A stretch of DNA of 64,000 nucleotides from JANQGH01 sp039177555 (GCA_039177555.1 JBCDFV010000004.1:99999-163998), one strand, 5' to 3'; positions 50,203 to 59,714 are shown, numbered from the stretch's first letter. Made by a program: numbers and translations. Notes: generated by a model from the sequence alone, not told the origin.

Positions 50203-51287
50203 TCGAGCCGGCGAACCCGCTGTTGCAGGTCCGGGGCCTGGTGAAGCATTTCCCGACCGGCGGCTCGTGGATCGGTTCGCATGGGCGCCAGGCGGTGAAG
50301 GCGGTCGACGGCGTCGATCTGGATGTCGGTGCCGGGGCGACGCTCGGCATCGTCGGCGAAAGCGGCTGTGGCAAGTCGACCCTGGGTCGCCTGCTGTTGC
50401 GCCTGATCGAACCGACCGCAGGACAGGTGCGGTTCGACGGTGAGGACATCCTGGCCATGAACGCGTCCGCCCTGCGCCGGGTCCGCCGGCGCATGCAGAT
50501 GGTGTTTCAAGATCCCTTTTCATCGCTGAACCCGCGCATGACGGTAGGCTCCGCCTTGGCCGAACCCCTGTCGCTGCACCGGGTGGTGCCAGCGGGACAG
50601 CGGCGCGATCGGGTGGCGGAGCTGCTGGATATGGTCGGGCTGGCGCCGGACCATGCGGGGCGGTTCCCGCACGAGTTTTCCGGCGGCCAGCGCCAGCGGA
50701 TCGGCATCGCGAGGGCGCTGGCCGTCGAGCCGCGTTTGATCATCGGCGACGAGCCGGTCTCGGCGCTGGACGTGTCGATCCAGGCCCAGATCATCAACCT
50801 GCTGAAGGGGCTCCAAAGGCAACTGGACCTGACCCTGATCGTCATCGCCCACGATCTGGCGGTGGTGAAGCACATTTCCGACCGCGTCGCGGTCATGTAT
50901 CTGGGCCAGGTGGTTGAACTGGCGGATACCGCCGACCTGTTTCATGCGCCCCGGCACCCCTATACGCGCGCCTTGCTGTCGGCCATTCCGCTGCCGGACC
51001 CCGGTCGGCGGAACCAGGCGGAACATCTGCAAGGCGACGTGCCCAGCCCCAGCAACCCGCCGGCCGGGTGCCGGTTTCACACACGATGCCCGTTCGCGGT
51101 CGAGCGCTGTTCGGTCGAGGCCCCGCCGCTGGAAACCGACAGTTCCGGTCATGCGGTCGCCTGCCATTTGTGGCGCGACCTGCCGGCGGCGGGCGCGGCG
51201 ACGGTGTCCGAACCCTCCGGCTCCGACAATTTCCACAAACGGGCTGCGATTCTGGAGGCCAGGCGCAAACAGCCGGCGCCGGCTTGA
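50199..51287 (+). CDS. Peptide ABC transporter ATPase, DppF/OppF type
   Basis: 362 residues. Walker A GESGCGKSTLGRLLL, signature FSGGQRQRIGIARALA, Walker B LIIGDEPVSALDVS and C-terminal PAGCRFHTRCPFAVERCSVEAPP. The TTG at 50199 overlaps the DppD stop (TTGA) and gives the usual short N-terminus before LLQVRGLVKHF; an upstream in-frame start would be buried in dppD. Its stop abuts the convergent permease stop with no spacer. Confidence 0.9.
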   Translation: MIEPANPLLQVRGLVKHFPTGGSWIGSHGRQAVKAVDGVDLDVGAGATLGIVGESGCGKSTLGRLLLRLIEPTAGQVRFDGEDILAMNASALRRVRRRMQMVFQDPFSSLNPRMTVGSALAEPLSLHRVVPAGQRRDRVAELLDMVGLAPDHAGRFPHEFSGGQRQRIGIARALAVEPRLIIGDEPVSALDVSIQAQIINLLKGLQRQLDLTLIVIAHDLAVVKHISDRVAVMYLGQVVELADTADLFHAPRHPYTRALLSAIPLPDPGRRNQAEHLQGDVPSPSNPPAGCRFHTRCPFAVERCSVEAPPLETDSSGHAVACHLWRDLPAAGAATVSEPSGSDNFHKRAAILEARRKQPAPA

Positions 51288-52157
51288 CTACTCGTCCTTC
51301 GGGTCCAGCGCGTCGTGCAGGCCGTCGCCGAAGACGTTGAAGGCCAGCACCGTCACGAAGATGGCGATGCCCGGCCAGATGGCCATTTCGGGCGCCTGAT
51401 AGAGGAAGCTGCGCGCCGTGTTCAGCATGCCGCCCCAACTCGGAAAGGGCGGTTGCTGGCCCAGGCCCAGGAACGACAGGCTGGCCTCGGCAATGATCGC
51501 GATCGCGATCGTCAGGGTCGCCTGCACCAGGATCGGCGGCAGAATGTTTGGGAAAATGTGCCGCAGTAGGATGATGACGTGCGGCGCACCGATCGACCGG
51601 GCGGCCTGGACATAATCCTCCAGGCGGACGACCAGCGTCTGGCCGCGCGCCAGCCGGGCAAAGACGGGTGAGGCCGACAGGCCGATGGCGATCATCGCGT
51701 TGGTCAGGCTGGGGCCGAGGAAGGCGGCCAGCGCGATCGCCAGAATGAGGAACGGGATGGCCAGGACCGCGTCGGTGATGCGCATCATGACGGCGTCCAG
51801 CCAGCCGCCGACATAGCCGGAAATCATGCCGAACGGCACGCCGATGCCGACCGCGATCAACACCGACACGACGCCGGCCATCAACGAGGCGCGGGCGCCA
51901 TAGATCAGGCGCGACAGGGAATCGCGCCCCAGATCGTCCGTGCCCAGCCAATGCTCGGCGGACGGCGCCTGCCGTATCTTGCCCCAATCCGTCGCCGTCG
52001 GGTCGTACGGCGCGAGCAGTGGCGCGAACACGGCGACCATGACGACGATCAGGACGACGCCGCCGCCGACGATTGCTGGCCGATGGCGGAGAAACCGCCG
52101 GACGACACGCGATCGCCGCCGCTTCTCCGGAACCGGTAGAGTGCCCGTCGCCGCCAT
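51288..52157 (-). CDS. Peptide ABC transporter permease, DppC/OppC type
   Basis: 289 residues, six membrane segments after a basic N-terminus. HWLGTDDLGRDSLSRLIYGA is the DppC signature, and the EAA-like loop is YVQAARSIGAPHVIILLRHIFP. It is third in the leftward dppA-B-C transcript and converges with the ATPase pair. Confidence 0.93.
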   Translation of the reverse strand: MAATGTLPVPEKRRRSRVVRRFLRHRPAIVGGGVVLIVVMVAVFAPLLAPYDPTATDWGKIRQAPSAEHWLGTDDLGRDSLSRLIYGARASLMAGVVSVLIAVGIGVPFGMISGYVGGWLDAVMMRITDAVLAIPFLILAIALAAFLGPSLTNAMIAIGLSASPVFARLARGQTLVVRLEDYVQAARSIGAPHVIILLRHIFPNILPPILVQATLTIAIAIIAEASLSFLGLGQQPPFPSWGGMLNTARSFLYQAPEMAIWPGIAIFVTVLAFNVFGDGLHDALDPKDE

Positions 52158-52163
52158 CGCCGC

Positions 52164-53105
52164 CTACCCGCGCAGCTTTGGGCTGACGAGGAAATAGCCG
52201 ATATCGGCCAACAGGCTCATCAGCACGAAGCCGACCCCGGTGGCCAGCGTGACCGCCTGCACTACCGGATAGTCCCGGTTGAAGACCGCATCGACGATCA
52301 GCTTGCCGAAGCCGGGGATGTTGAAGACTTGCTCGGTCAGCACGGCGCCGGCGACGAGCGTGCCGAACTGCAGCGCCGTCAGCGTGATGATCGGCACCAG
52401 CGCGTTGCGCAGCGCGTGCTTCAGGATCACGGTGCGCTCGCTCAACCCCTTGGCCCGCGCGGTGCGGACATAGTCCTGGCGCATGACCGACAGCATGGCG
52501 CTGCGCGTATGGCGCATCATGGAGGCGGCAAGCGCGGTGCCCAGCACGAAGGCGGGCATGACCATGCGCGCCAGGTTGCCGCCCAGATCCTCTAAGGGGC
52601 TGACATAGCCCCCGGCGGGCAGCCAGTCCAACTGTACCGAGAACAACAGGATCAGCATGATGCCGAGCCAGAAGCTGGGCAGCGAAATGCCGGACAGGGC
52701 CACGATGTTGGCCCCATAGTCCAGCGCCGACCCCTTGCGGATGGCCGAGATGATGCCGGTTGGGATACCGATAACGATGGAAAACACAAGTGCCAGCGCG
52801 GCCAGCTGCAAGGTAATCGGCAGCTTTTCCAGGATCATCGGGCCGACCGGCGCGCCGGTTCTCAGCGAGCGCCCGAAATCGCCCTGCAGCATATCGGCGA
52901 ACCAGCGGAAATACTGGATCGGCAGCGGGTCGTTCAGGCCGTAAAGCTCGCGGATCTCTTCGATCGCCGCCGGGTCGCGTTCGTCGCCGGCCAGGATCAG
53001 CGCCACGTCGCCGGGCAGCAATTGCTGCAGCCCGAACACGATGATCGTGATCAAGAGCAGCGTCGGGATCGCCGCCAGCAGCCGGTCAGCCAGAAAGCGC
53101 AGCAT
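52164..53105 (-). CDS. Peptide ABC transporter permease, DppB/OppB type
   Basis: 313 residues. LADRLLAAIPTLLLITIIVFGL, GDVALILAGDERDPAAIEEIRE and the EAA loop DYVRTARAKGLSERTVILKHALRNA are typical. Six bases separate it from dppC. It follows the binding-protein gene after 115 bases. Confidence 0.93.
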   Translation of the reverse strand: MLRFLADRLLAAIPTLLLITIIVFGLQQLLPGDVALILAGDERDPAAIEEIRELYGLNDPLPIQYFRWFADMLQGDFGRSLRTGAPVGPMILEKLPITLQLAALALVFSIVIGIPTGIISAIRKGSALDYGANIVALSGISLPSFWLGIMLILLFSVQLDWLPAGGYVSPLEDLGGNLARMVMPAFVLGTALAASMMRHTRSAMLSVMRQDYVRTARAKGLSERTVILKHALRNALVPIITLTALQFGTLVAGAVLTEQVFNIPGFGKLIVDAVFNRDYPVVQAVTLATGVGFVLMSLLADIGYFLVSPKLRG

Positions 53106-53220
53106 GATCAGGGGGTCCGATCACGGACGAAAACCCGACACGGGGCGTTTGACCGCGCCGTGCCGGGAGAAGGGGGTGCCGATCAGGGGCGCCGACACGC
53201 CGCCCCGGTCAACTGCCCGG

Positions 53221-54735
53221 TCAATTAACGGTAATCCCGCGCACGCGCAGATGGCCGTCGGGATAGGCGACGAAGCCCTCGACGTTGTCGTTGAACGCCC
53301 AGATGAAGCGGGTGTGATAGAGGTAGATCACCGTACGGTCGTCGGTGATGATCTCCGCCACGCGCCGCAGGACGTCGCGCCGCGCCTCGGGATCGGTCAC
53401 GCGCCGGGACTCCTCCATCGCCGCGTCCATGTCCGGATTGCTGTAGAGACCGACATTCCGGTCGCCCGTGGAATGCAGCGACATGAAGGTGGCGTCGTCC
53501 GGATCGATGGCCGTTTGCGGCCCGACCGGCCCCCAGACTTCGAAATCGCCCTGGTCGCTGAGGTTCAAGGTCGAGGCGAATTCGACGACGTTCAGGCTGA
53601 CATCGAAGCCGGCATCGCTGCCCATGGCCTGGATCATCTCCGCCACGCGCACGGTGTTGGGCCGATTCGGCACCAGGATTTCGACCGGCACCGGATCGGT
53701 GTAGCCGGCCTCCGCCAGGATCGCGCGGGCCCGTTCCGGATCGCGCGGCGGGATCGGGATGTCCGAATTGTAGATCGGGGAGTTGGGCGACGCGAACTGG
53801 TTGCCGGCGGTGTACTGGCCCTCGAAGGCGACATCGACCATGGCCTGGCGGTCAAGTGACAGTTCGAACGCCTCGCGCACGGCCGGGTCCTGGCCCAGCG
53901 GCGTCTCGGCCCTGGGGCCCTTGGCGACGTTGATGATCAGGCTCTGATAGCCAAGGCTGTCGATGGCCTCGATCTCGATATCCGGGTCGGCCTCGACCTG
54001 GGCGACGTCCGTCGGCGACAGGCGCGACATCAGGTCGATCTCGCCCGATTGCAGATTGGCCAGGCGGATGGTCGGGTCCGGCATGACCGCAAAGGTGACC
54101 TGTTCGACATGGTACGGGTCCGGGTTCCAATAGTCTGGATAGCGCTCGATCACGACCCGGTCCTGGGCGACGCGGTCGGCGAACTGATAGGGCCCGGCGC
54201 AGACCGGCTGGTTGCCGAAATCCTCACCCAACTCTTCCGCCGCGGTCGGCGAGATCATCATGCCCAGCCGCTCGGACAGTTTGGCCAGCAGGGGCGCGAA
54301 GGGTGCGGAGAGATCGAACACCACGGTCATGTCGTCCGCCGCGCTGACGTCCGTGATGGTGCCGAGGTCGGCGGTGCGCAAGGTGCCTGGCAGGTCGCGC
54401 GAGCGCTCGATATTGTAAACCACGGCGTCGGCGTTGAACGGCGTGCCGTCCTGGAAGGTGACGTCGGGCCGCAGATTGACCGTCAGTTCCAGCCCGTCAT
54501 CGGACCAGCTCCAACCCGTCGCCAACTCGCCGGAGAACTCCATGTTCTCGTCCAGTTCGAACAGGCTGTCGCAGAGGTTGGACAGGATGGTCACGCTGTA
54601 GAACGACCGTGTCCGGTCCGGGTCCAGCATGTCCGGGTCGTCGGGGATGCCGACGCGCAGATCCTGTGCCCCCGCCGCCGCGCTGAGCAAGATTGCCCCG
54701 GCGGCAACTGCCCCTGCCAAAGTGAAATGCCTCAC
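53221..54735 (-). CDS. Peptide/nickel-type ABC binding protein, family 5
   Basis: 504 residues. A signal peptide (LAGAVAAGAILLSAAAGAQ) precedes DLRVGIPDDPDMLDPDRTRS, and YNIERSRDLPGTLR and GPYQFADRVAQDRVVIERYPDYW follow, the SBP_bac_5 pattern used for di- and oligopeptides, nickel or glutathione. Together with the neighbouring M14 peptidase, a peptide ligand is most likely. First gene of the leftward transcript. Confidence 0.92.
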   Translation of the reverse strand: MRHFTLAGAVAAGAILLSAAAGAQDLRVGIPDDPDMLDPDRTRSFYSVTILSNLCDSLFELDENMEFSGELATGWSWSDDGLELTVNLRPDVTFQDGTPFNADAVVYNIERSRDLPGTLRTADLGTITDVSAADDMTVVFDLSAPFAPLLAKLSERLGMMISPTAAEELGEDFGNQPVCAGPYQFADRVAQDRVVIERYPDYWNPDPYHVEQVTFAVMPDPTIRLANLQSGEIDLMSRLSPTDVAQVEADPDIEIEAIDSLGYQSLIINVAKGPRAETPLGQDPAVREAFELSLDRQAMVDVAFEGQYTAGNQFASPNSPIYNSDIPIPPRDPERARAILAEAGYTDPVPVEILVPNRPNTVRVAEMIQAMGSDAGFDVSLNVVEFASTLNLSDQGDFEVWGPVGPQTAIDPDDATFMSLHSTGDRNVGLYSNPDMDAAMEESRRVTDPEARRDVLRRVAEIITDDRTVIYLYHTRFIWAFNDNVEGFVAYPDGHLRVRGITVN

Positions 54736-54963
54736 GTCCCTGCCCTCCGCCTAGTTGCGTGGTCGCCCGTGACGCCACGCCTGTTGTTGACTGTCAGACC
54801 CTGTTCGACGCCGTTCGCTGGGAACCCGCGTCGGCGATCATTCGTCTGATCATGTATGGGTCTCCGTTGCATGGAAGCTCGCCTCCGCGCCTCGGCGAAC
54901 CGCGATTGAACAGTAGTTGGCGCCGAAATCCGCTGTCAAGGAAACCGCCGAGAGGCGACCGGT
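54736..54963. other. Intergenic region upstream of the dppA-like gene
   Basis: 228 bases between two leftward genes. It holds the promoter of the peptide-importer transcript and the end of the marR region. I see no convincing operator, hairpin or small gene. Confidence 0.4.
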
Positions 54964-55464
54964 TTACCGGTCCGACATCTCCGTCAGACCGTCGATGAGT
55001 TTGCCCAGCAGGGCGCTCAGTTGCGCCTGTTCTTGCCGCGACAATGCGCTGACGATGGCCTCTTGATTGGCGACATGGGCACCGATCATCTCGTCGATCA
55101 GCGTAAGGCCCTTGCTTGTCAAGGCGACCATCATGCCGCGGCGGTCTTCCTCATTCGGCTTGCGCGCGATCAACCCGGCCTTCTCCAACCGGTCCAGCCG
55201 GGCGGTCATGCCGCCGGACGACACCATGGTCGACCGATAAAGCTCCGTCGGCGTCAGCGCGAACGGCGTGCCGGCGCGCCGCAGCGTGGCGATGACGTCG
55301 AACTCGCCGCGTTTGAGGCCGTAGCCGGCAAACACCGGCTCCAGGCGATCGCGCGCGATGATCTGACTGGCCTCGGCCAAGCGGCCCAGCAGGGTCATCG
55401 GCACCAGGTTCAGGTCCGGCCTCTCTTGCCTCCACTGCGCTGCCGCGAACTCCGCTCGATCCAT
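54964..55464 (-). CDS. MarR-family transcriptional regulator
   Basis: 166 residues. The winged helix (GLKRGEFDVIATLRRAG, TELYRSTMVSSGGMTARLDRLEKAGLI and the wing RKPNEEDRRGMMVALT) is complete. GAGG lies five bases before the ATG. It diverges from a drug/metabolite transporter gene across 98 bases holding a MarR-like palindrome, the usual layout of an autoregulated repressor and its exporter. Confidence 0.92.
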   Translation of the reverse strand: MDRAEFAAAQWRQERPDLNLVPMTLLGRLAEASQIIARDRLEPVFAGYGLKRGEFDVIATLRRAGTPFALTPTELYRSTMVSSGGMTARLDRLEKAGLIARKPNEEDRRGMMVALTSKGLTLIDEMIGAHVANQEAIVSALSRQEQAQLSALLGKLIDGLTEMSDR

Positions 55465-55477
55465 TGCCGCCTCGATT

Positions 55478-55495
55478 TATCTTGATATTAAGATA
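55478..55495. promoter_or_regulatory. MarR-type operator TATCTTGATATTAAGATA
   Basis: 18-bp near-perfect palindrome with one mismatched pair, 14 bases upstream of the marR ATG. A further half-site CCAAGATA follows at 55503-55510. The sequence resembles known MarR-family sites (ATCTTGA...TCAAGAT). It probably represses both marR and the exporter gene. Confidence 0.7.
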
Positions 55496-55562
55496 TTTGA
55501 TGCCAAGATACTTGCGCAGTCGACCTGTGCTATGGTCGAAAGTCAAGCTGGAACGCCCGCCC

Positions 55563-56540
55563 ATGTCCGAATCCTCTCCTGCGCGTGCCACGCGGTCTTC
55601 GCCCGTCGCCATCGCCTGCCTGCTGGTGGTTGGCGGTTTGCTGGGCCTATCGATCAACATCGCCAAGCTGGCGACCGAACAGGGCACATCCCCGGTGGCC
55701 CTGCTGTTCTGGGCCTCGTTGGGCTCTGGCGTGGTGCTGCAGGTCGTCGCGCTCGCCAAAGGCCAGGCGCCCCGATTGCGGTGGCAGACATTTGAGTACG
55801 GCGCCATTTCCGGCTTTCTGTTTGCCGCGCCCAACATCGTCGCCCTGCTGGCCATTCACCATATCGGCGCCGGGATCGTCTCGCTCACCTTCGCGTTCCC
55901 GATCCTATTCACTTATGTGCTGGCTCTTGTCCTCAGGTTGGAAGGCTTCGTCGGCACCCGCGCCCTTGGGGTGGCGTTCGGCCTGTGCGGCGCCGTCCTG
56001 CTGGCCCTGCCCAAGGTGAATGCCACCGACGCCGCATTTCTGTGGTTTTGCTTTGCCATGGCGGCGCCGGTGATCATCGCGGTTGGCAACATCTATCGCA
56101 CGATGCGCTGGCCGGTCGGCGAGACGTCGCTGTCCTTGGCGCCGTTGATGCTGATCGGCGGTGCCATCGCCACGCTGCTGATCATGTTGGTCGTGGGCGA
56201 GGGGCAGAGCCTGATCACGTTTCCAACCGAGACAGCGCTGATCCTGCTGTTCGCGCAGACAGTGGTCTTCACCGTGATGTACGCGTGTTACTTCCTGCTG
56301 CAATGGCTGGCCGGGCCGGTCTATCTCAGCCAGATCGGCTCCGTCGCCGCCGTGGTCGGTGGTGCCATTGCGATCGGGCTGCTGGGCGAGCCGCTGCCGC
56401 AGAACATGCTGCTGGCCGCCGCGTTCATCAGCGCCGGTGTCGTGCTTGTGAGTCGCATTGCCCGCGCAAAGGCCGCGACAGGCTCAAACCGGACCGGCGG
56501 GCGCGGCGATGCTGTCGCGCATGAGGATCTCGCTGGTTAA
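55563..56540 (+). CDS. EamA/DMT-superfamily transporter
   Basis: 325 residues with about ten hydrophobic segments in two EamA halves (from IACLLVVGGLLGLSINIAKL, and again from LWFCFAMAAPVIIAVGNIYR). The family exports or imports metabolites and drugs across the inner membrane. ATG 55563 is chosen because MSESSPARATRSS gives the usual short N-terminus; upstream in-frame codons run through the operator. Divergent from marR. Its last 57 bases overlap the convergent LacI gene. Confidence 0.85.
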   Translation: MSESSPARATRSSPVAIACLLVVGGLLGLSINIAKLATEQGTSPVALLFWASLGSGVVLQVVALAKGQAPRLRWQTFEYGAISGFLFAAPNIVALLAIHHIGAGIVSLTFAFPILFTYVLALVLRLEGFVGTRALGVAFGLCGAVLLALPKVNATDAAFLWFCFAMAAPVIIAVGNIYRTMRWPVGETSLSLAPLMLIGGAIATLLIMLVVGEGQSLITFPTETALILLFAQTVVFTVMYACYFLLQWLAGPVYLSQIGSVAAVVGGAIAIGLLGEPLPQNMLLAAAFISAGVVLVSRIARAKAATGSNRTGGRGDAVAHEDLAG

Positions 56541-57527
56541 GGTCACGTGGCGCGGCGGCGCTTCGCTTGGGCCTTCAAGGCGCCGCGCGAGCATGGCCCC
56601 AAGGGTCCGTCCGATCTCCCGCATGTCGCGCTCGATGATCGTCACGGCCGGGTCCAGCAGGTCCGACAGCAGCCGGTCGTCGGCGCCGACCAGCGAGAGA
56701 TCGTCGGGAATGGACAGGCCCAGCGTACGTACGGCACGTACGGCGCCGTAGAGGATCTCGTTTCCACCCGCCAGAATCGCCGTCGGGCGCGGCGTCAGGG
56801 CCAGCAGCTCCAGCGCCTGCTGATAGCCGTACTCCGTGGTCTGCATGTCGCAGCGGATGAGATTGTCATCGGGGCCGAGCCCGGCCGCGCCCATCGCCTC
56901 GCGATAGCCGCGCACCCGCTCGCGTCCAGGCCGGATCGCGGTCGGTGCAGTGATCAAGCCGATCCGGCGGTGGCCCAGCTCGATCAAATGGCTGGTGATC
57001 CGCCGCATCGCGCGTGCGTGTTCGCTGAACACCACGTCCGCCTCCAGGTCCAGGTCGCGGTCCCACAGGGCCATGGGGATTTTGACCCGGGACAGCGCCC
57101 GGCGCACCCGCTCGTTGCCTTCGTCGCTGACCGATACGATCAGCCCGTCCATGCGGCCTTGCGCCGCCATGGCGATGAAATCGATTTCACGCCGTTCCGA
57201 CCTGTCGGACGAAAAGATGAACAGTCCGTAACCGATTTCGGCCAGCACCGACTCCGCCGCCTTGGCCACCTGCGAGAACACCGGGTTGGTCAGGTCGGGG
57301 ATCAGAAAGCCGGCGATGCGCGACCGGTTCGTACGCATGTTCTGGGCCGCCGCGTGCGGTTGATAGCCCAGCGCCGCCATGGCCTCGTCCACGCGCTGCC
57401 TGGTGACCGCGGCAACCCGTGTGGAGCCTGAAACCACGCGTGAGACGGTGCCGGTCGACACGCCGGCGCGCGCGGCGACATCGCGGATCGTCGGGCGCCT
57501 CAACGACCGGAGGTTTGGATCAGCCAT
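56484..57527 (-). CDS. LacI-family transcriptional repressor
   Basis: 347 residues. Helix-turn-helix TIRDVAARAGVSTGTVSRVV near residues 13-32, hinge VDEAMAALGYQPH, and a sugar-binding core (RIAGFLIPDLTNPVFSQVA, LIVSVSDEGN, LSLVGADDRLLSDLLDPAVT). It diverges from a sugar-oxidation and uptake operon with a matching operator at 57645-57662. Confidence 0.92.
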   Translation of the reverse strand: MADPNLRSLRRPTIRDVAARAGVSTGTVSRVVSGSTRVAAVTRQRVDEAMAALGYQPHAAAQNMRTNRSRIAGFLIPDLTNPVFSQVAKAAESVLAEIGYGLFIFSSDRSERREIDFIAMAAQGRMDGLIVSVSDEGNERVRRALSRVKIPMALWDRDLDLEADVVFSEHARAMRRITSHLIELGHRRIGLITAPTAIRPGRERVRGYREAMGAAGLGPDDNLIRCDMQTTEYGYQQALELLALTPRPTAILAGGNEILYGAVRAVRTLGLSIPDDLSLVGADDRLLSDLLDPAVTIIERDMREIGRTLGAMLARRLEGPSEAPPRHVTLTSEILMRDSIAAPAGPV

Positions 57528-57644
57528 GGCGATATGCCGGATCGGTCAACAGCGGTCGAAACCTCCCCAATTTCAGGCCCGCGCAAGTTCGCCTTGCTTG
57601 ATCGAGCGACCTGGTCGTGAGACCGGCGTCGGCGTGCCCAATGC

Positions 57645-57678
57645 TGTGTTGACGTTAACACAAATGTGACATTATGAT
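57645..57678 (+). promoter_or_regulatory. Sugar operon promoter with LacI-type operator
   Basis: TGTGTTGACGTTAACACA (57645-57662) is an 18-bp palindrome with one mismatched pair and a central CG, the LacI-family form. It contains -35 TTGACG (57649-57654); -10 TATGAT (57673-57678) follows after 18 bases. The repressor would block polymerase directly. The product of the divergent gene at 56484-57527 is the likely binder. Confidence 0.75.
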
Positions 57679-57750
57679 ACACAAAACCGCGCAATAGGGC
57701 CGTTAAGGGCGACGGCCCAGGGAAGACGGCGCGGCTGGGGAGGATGGATC

Positions 57751-58803
57751 GTGGCGAAAAAGGCGCGCATTGCCGTGCTCGGCGCTGGTTGGTGGGCGAC
57801 GGAGTATCACATTCCGGATCTGGCCTCGCGCGAGGATGTGGAACTCACCGGCGTGTGCCGTTTGGGCGCCGAAGAGCTGGCCATGGTCAAGGACCGGTTC
57901 GGGTTCGAGTACGCGTCGGAGGATTTCCGCGAGGTCTTGGACAATTGTGCGTCGGACGGCGTCGTGGTCGCCTCGCCCCATGTCGCCCATTTCGACAACG
58001 CATCGGCGGCCCTGCGCAAGGGCGCCCATGTGCTGGTCGAAAAGCCGATGACCACGACCGCCCAACAGGCGCGCGACCTGACCGCGATCGCCGCTGAGGC
58101 CGGTCGCCAGATCATGGTCCCGCACGGCTTCAACTTCACCCACTACATGCCGGCCGCCGCCGACTGGATCGCGAACGGCAGAATCGGCGACGTACGCCAC
58201 GTCTGCTGCCAGATGGGCTCGGCCCTGCTCGACCTTTTCGGCGGTGAGCCGATGCTGGAGACCGCCGACCACACCTTCCGGCCGCCGCCCTCGACCTGGG
58301 CCGATCCGGCCCGCGCCGGCGGCTATGGCTGGGGCCAGCTATCCCACCTGCTGGGCGCGCTGTTCCGGCTGGTGCCATCGGACCCGGAGCAGGTCTTCGC
58401 CATGACCAACCTGTCGCAGACCGGCGTCGACTATTACGACGCGGCCACGGTGCGGCTGGCGAACGGCACCATCTGCGCGATCTCGGGCGCCGCCGGTCCG
58501 CCCAAGCATATCGGCGCGCATATCGACATTCGGGTCTATGGCACGGACGGCATCATCTTTCTGGATATTGAGCGCGAGCGGCTTGAGCTGCGCCGCCACG
58601 ACGAGCAGGACGAGATCTTCCCGTTCGAGGCCGGGGAAGGGGTCGCCGCCTATTCCACGTCCGAACCGCTGAACCGGTTCGTCGATCTGTGTCTGGGTCG
58701 CGAGATCGTCAATGACGGTGATGGCACCGTGGGCAGGCGCTCTGTCGAGGTGCTCGACGCGATGTACCGGTCTGCGGCCAGCGGGGTTGTTGAGCGTTGC
58801 TGA
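57751..58803 (+). CDS. Gfo/Idh/MocA-family oxidoreductase
   Basis: 350 residues, GTG start. IAVLGAGWWATEYHIPDL is the NAD(P) fold, VLVEKPMTTTAQQARDL holds the conserved EKP lysine, and GGYGWGQLSHLLGALFRLV carries the histidine region of the C-terminal domain. Such enzymes oxidise sugars or inositols. As the first gene before a lactonase-like hydrolase and a RhaSTPQ-type importer, it is a candidate for C1 oxidation of the imported sugar. Confidence 0.88.
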   Translation: MAKKARIAVLGAGWWATEYHIPDLASREDVELTGVCRLGAEELAMVKDRFGFEYASEDFREVLDNCASDGVVVASPHVAHFDNASAALRKGAHVLVEKPMTTTAQQARDLTAIAAEAGRQIMVPHGFNFTHYMPAAADWIANGRIGDVRHVCCQMGSALLDLFGGEPMLETADHTFRPPPSTWADPARAGGYGWGQLSHLLGALFRLVPSDPEQVFAMTNLSQTGVDYYDAATVRLANGTICAISGAAGPPKHIGAHIDIRVYGTDGIIFLDIERERLELRRHDEQDEIFPFEAGEGVAAYSTSEPLNRFVDLCLGREIVNDGDGTVGRRSVEVLDAMYRSAASGVVERC

Positions 58804-58841
58804 AGCGGCACGGGCCGCGCTTCCATTCGTCGGAGGGCTAG

Positions 58842-59699
58842 ATGCCGAACTTTCCCATCGTCGACACCCATCTGCACATCTGGGACCCGTCGAAGATCCG
58901 CTATTCCTGGCTGGACGGCATCGACGTTCTGGACCGGCCTTACCTGCTGTCTGACTATGGCGAGCACACGAAGGGCGTCGATATCGAGGCCATGGTCTTC
59001 GTGCAGTGCGAGGCCGACCCGCCGGGCTATGAACAGGAAGCAGCCTGGGTCGCGGCAAACGCAGAGGCCGACCCGCGCCTGAAGGGCATGGTCGCCTGGG
59101 CGCCGTTGGAGAAGGGTGCCGCCGTGGCCGCGGATCTTGAGCGGCTGAAGCAGCACAAAATTCTGCGCGGCATCCGCCGGATCATCCAGTTTGAGCCGGA
59201 TTTGGACTTCTGCCTGCGCCCCGACTTCATCGAAGGTGTGCGCACACTTCAGCAGTTCGATCTCAGCTTCGACATCTGCATCGACCATCGACACATGGCG
59301 AACGTCATCGCGTTTGCCGGCAAGGCCGACACGGTCCCGATGATCCTGGACCATATCGGCAAGCCGGCGATCAAGGATGGCGCGCTGGAGCCTTGGCGCA
59401 GCCAGATGTTTGAACTGGCGCAGATGGACCATGTCATCTGCAAACTGTCGGGCGTCGCCACCGAGGCCGATCACGGCAACTGGACCGTCGAGCAGCTACG
59501 CCCCTTTATCGAGACGGCGCTGGAGGCGTTCGGGTTCGATCGGGTCGCGTTCGGCGGCGATTGGCCGGTCGCCGTTCAGGCCATCGCCTATCCGCGCTGG
59601 GTCGAGATCGTCGACGACGTTCTGAAGGGCGAAAGCGAGCAGAACCAGCGCAAAGTCTGGCGCGACACCGCCAACCGCTTTTATCGGCTGGGTCTTTAA
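58842..59699 (+). CDS. Amidohydrolase-2 family protein, L-fucono/L-rhamnonolactonase-like
   Basis: 285 residues. FPIVDTHLHIWDP has the HxH metal motif. AMVFVQCEADPPGYEQEAAWV, MILDHIGKPAIKDG and the catalytic Asp in VAFGGDWPV follow the COG3618 pattern, which includes L-fuconolactonase and L-rhamnono-1,4-lactonase. It follows the dehydrogenase by 38 bases, fitting hydrolysis of the lactone it would make. Sugar identity is inferred only. Confidence 0.82.
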   Translation: MPNFPIVDTHLHIWDPSKIRYSWLDGIDVLDRPYLLSDYGEHTKGVDIEAMVFVQCEADPPGYEQEAAWVAANAEADPRLKGMVAWAPLEKGAAVAADLERLKQHKILRGIRRIIQFEPDLDFCLRPDFIEGVRTLQQFDLSFDICIDHRHMANVIAFAGKADTVPMILDHIGKPAIKDGALEPWRSQMFELAQMDHVICKLSGVATEADHGNWTVEQLRPFIETALEAFGFDRVAFGGDWPVAVQAIAYPRWVEIVDDVLKGESEQNQRKVWRDTANRFYRLGL

Positions 59700-59714
59700 G
59701 GCACCCCCGCCGCG

